Assembly (NCBI RefSeq): GCF_000169095.1
Contig: NZ_AAVU01000012.1
Location: forward strand, 62,001 to 126,000
Direction of reading: 5' to 3'
Source of the DNA: Lyngbya sp. PCC 8106
GTDB lineage: Bacteria; Cyanobacteriota; Cyanobacteriia; Cyanobacteriales; Microcoleaceae
Length of the DNA stretch: 64,000 nucleotides
Part shown: positions 63,045 through 64,000 of the stretch, piece after piece
Layout: each line of letters starts with the position of its first letter
How positions within the stretch are numbered: the first letter of the stretch is position 1
Program-made: the position numbers and the translations under genes
Notes under the pieces: model-generated
The model's database searches: none
What the model saw: only the letters and a program-made list of their open reading frames with translations
What the model was told of the DNA's origin: nothing

Positions 63045-64000
63045 ATGACAACTTCACCCTTACATCCAACTAATTCTAATCACTCTCACAATAACAACAA
63101 TTCTAACTTCTCCTACTCAGAAAACCGATCATCATTCACCCCTCAATCAAACGGAATGGATAACTCAGCCATTATACCCCTCGTAATCGATACAGAAGCT
63201 CAATCTGTTTACTCCACCCAACAGCGCACCGGATTAAAAGCCAAAACCACCGCATTATCCAAAGAATTAACCACCTTACGCTCCAATATCGAGTATCGGA
63301 TTAACCAACTCCAAGGTTTAATCGAAAAAGAAGGTGCTGCTGCTGAACGCGCCGAACTGATTAACCTGATCACCTCACGGATGCGGGAATCTCTCAGCGT
63401 AGACAGCATTTGTCAAACCGTCGTTGAAGACGCTCGTTTAGCCCTACAAAGCGATCGCGTCATTGTTTACCGCTTCAATCGAGAATGGGATGGTAAAGTC
63501 AGTGCCGAGTCCGTCGATCCGCAATGGCCTTCATCAATCGGTGCGGAGATCAGTGATCCCTGTTTTTCCGAACGCTACGCGGAGTTTTATCAAAAAGGCA
63601 GAGTCAAAGCTATCCCCAACATCTACGAGGCGGGACTCACCGACTGTCATATTAACCAACTTGAACCTTGGGCGATCAAAGCCAACCTAATTGCTCCGAT
63701 TTTAGTCAAAACCGCAGACAACCCCACAGGCTTTCTCTACGGCTTATTGATCGCCCATCAATGTAGCGAACCCCGTCAGTGGGTCGAAGCCGAAATCGAA
63801 TTTTTCCGTCAACTGGCGACTCAAATTGGTTATGCCATTGACCAAGCCCTGCTGCTGCAAACCCAACAATCTGCAACCCGACAGGCGCAACAAATCAACC
63901 ATATTAACGCTCAAATCCGTAAATCCTTTGAAGTTGAGGATATTTTAGCAACAACCGTTGAAGAAACCCGAGCCGCTCTCAAAAGCGATCGCATATTGGT
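63045..64000 (+). CDS. pixJ: Phototaxis receptor PixJ (DXCF cyanobacteriochrome), 5' part
   Basis: Runs off the right edge; about 318 residues are visible. An Asn/Ser-rich start and a coiled coil (55-85) precede a bilin-binding GAF domain (about 100-265) with the DXCF motif (DPCF, C173) and the canonical CH motif (TDCHINQLE, C201). The two cysteines are 28 apart, as in the blue/green photoreceptor TePixJ. A second GAF domain begins near residue 300. No transmembrane span yet; the chemotaxis signalling domain is presumably beyond the window. Confidence 0.9.
   Translation, partial: MTTSPLHPTNSNHSHNNNNSNFSYSENRSSFTPQSNGMDNSAIIPLVIDTEAQSVYSTQQRTGLKAKTTALSKELTTLRSNIEYRINQLQGLIEKEGAAAERAELINLITSRMRESLSVDSICQTVVEDARLALQSDRVIVYRFNREWDGKVSAESVDPQWPSSIGAEISDPCFSERYAEFYQKGRVKAIPNIYEAGLTDCHINQLEPWAIKANLIAPILVKTADNPTGFLYGLLIAHQCSEPRQWVEAEIEFFRQLATQIGYAIDQALLLQTQQSATRQAQQINHINAQIRKSFEVEDILATTVEETRAALKSDRIL

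Noticed and set aside
1..64000. tRNA, rRNA, CRISPR array
   Set aside because: Read for TTCGA-loop-like blocks, rRNA words and regular direct repeats with spacers; none found.

Overview
The window looks like chromosomal DNA of a filamentous, nitrogen-fixing, non-heterocystous cyanobacterium (Lyngbya/Limnoraphis/Oscillatoria type; this is inferred, not proven). Support comes from the abundant GCGATCGC (HIP1) octamers, moderate-to-low GC, cyanobacteria-specific families (NifP, DUF2949, DUF1517, DUF4912, PATAN-REC proteins, DXCF cyanobacteriochrome) and a compact nif locus without heterocyst genes.

Region 1 (1-15.3 kb) is the nif locus. Leftward: nifB, nifS, nifU, nifH, nifD, with nifK presumably just beyond the left edge. 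Rightward: nifP, a small conserved orf, a DUF2949 protein, nifV, nifZ, nifT, a hypothetical, fdxB-type ferredoxin III and cysK. The divergent nifB/nifP interval is about 1.2 kb and carries a repeated TGTACTCA motif in both orientations, a candidate operator array. The usual fdxN between nifB and nifS is missing. NifP and CysK make cysteine, NifS and NifU turn it into Fe-S clusters, NifB and NifV feed cofactor synthesis, and NifH and NifD are the enzyme.

Region 2 (15.3-23 kb) is accessory DNA: a CHAT-protease-like remnant inside a small inverted-repeat element, an MnmC-like methyltransferase, a methyltransferase/aminotransferase/methyltransferase group, a fused scar of LarA-like and CmcI-like gene fragments, and a frameshifted TnpB (IS200/IS605) copy. 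Region 3 (23-30.2 kb) is mostly housekeeping: GlmU, an MscS channel with a cyclic-nucleotide-like domain, a DUF1517 protein, an IS605-type end, a small membrane-anchored protein and an ABC exporter.

Region 4 (30.3-40.3 kb) is a signalling block: an ethylene-receptor-like PAS kinase, two short receivers, two more kinases, a HisKA-EAL protein and a six-domain REC/HTH/Hpt/REC/REC/GGDEF protein. EAL and GGDEF lie about 700 bp apart, so opposing c-di-GMP activities are encoded side by side.

Region 5 (40.9-48.7 kb) is dominated by a giant gene (about 2350 aa): a secreted PstS-like solute-binding domain, one membrane span, a Thr/Pro/Gly linker, twelve DUF4912 repeats and a C-terminal domain that is also encoded alone just upstream. 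This is the least explained and most interesting locus. Region 6 (49-60.2 kb) holds a holin-like membrane protein, AqpZ, an aminotransferase, a GldA-like dehydrogenase, a toxin-first PIN module, a 711-bp-period tandem TerB array with one decayed member, an aldo/keto reductase, a PH-domain protein and a Trp-rich pentapeptide-repeat protein. Region 7 (60.4-64 kb) is a phototaxis operon, pixG-pixH-pixI-pixJ; pixJ runs off the right edge and encodes a DXCF blue/green-type bilin GAF domain.

No tRNA, rRNA or CRISPR array was recognised. All family names are by reading protein motifs, not by database search.
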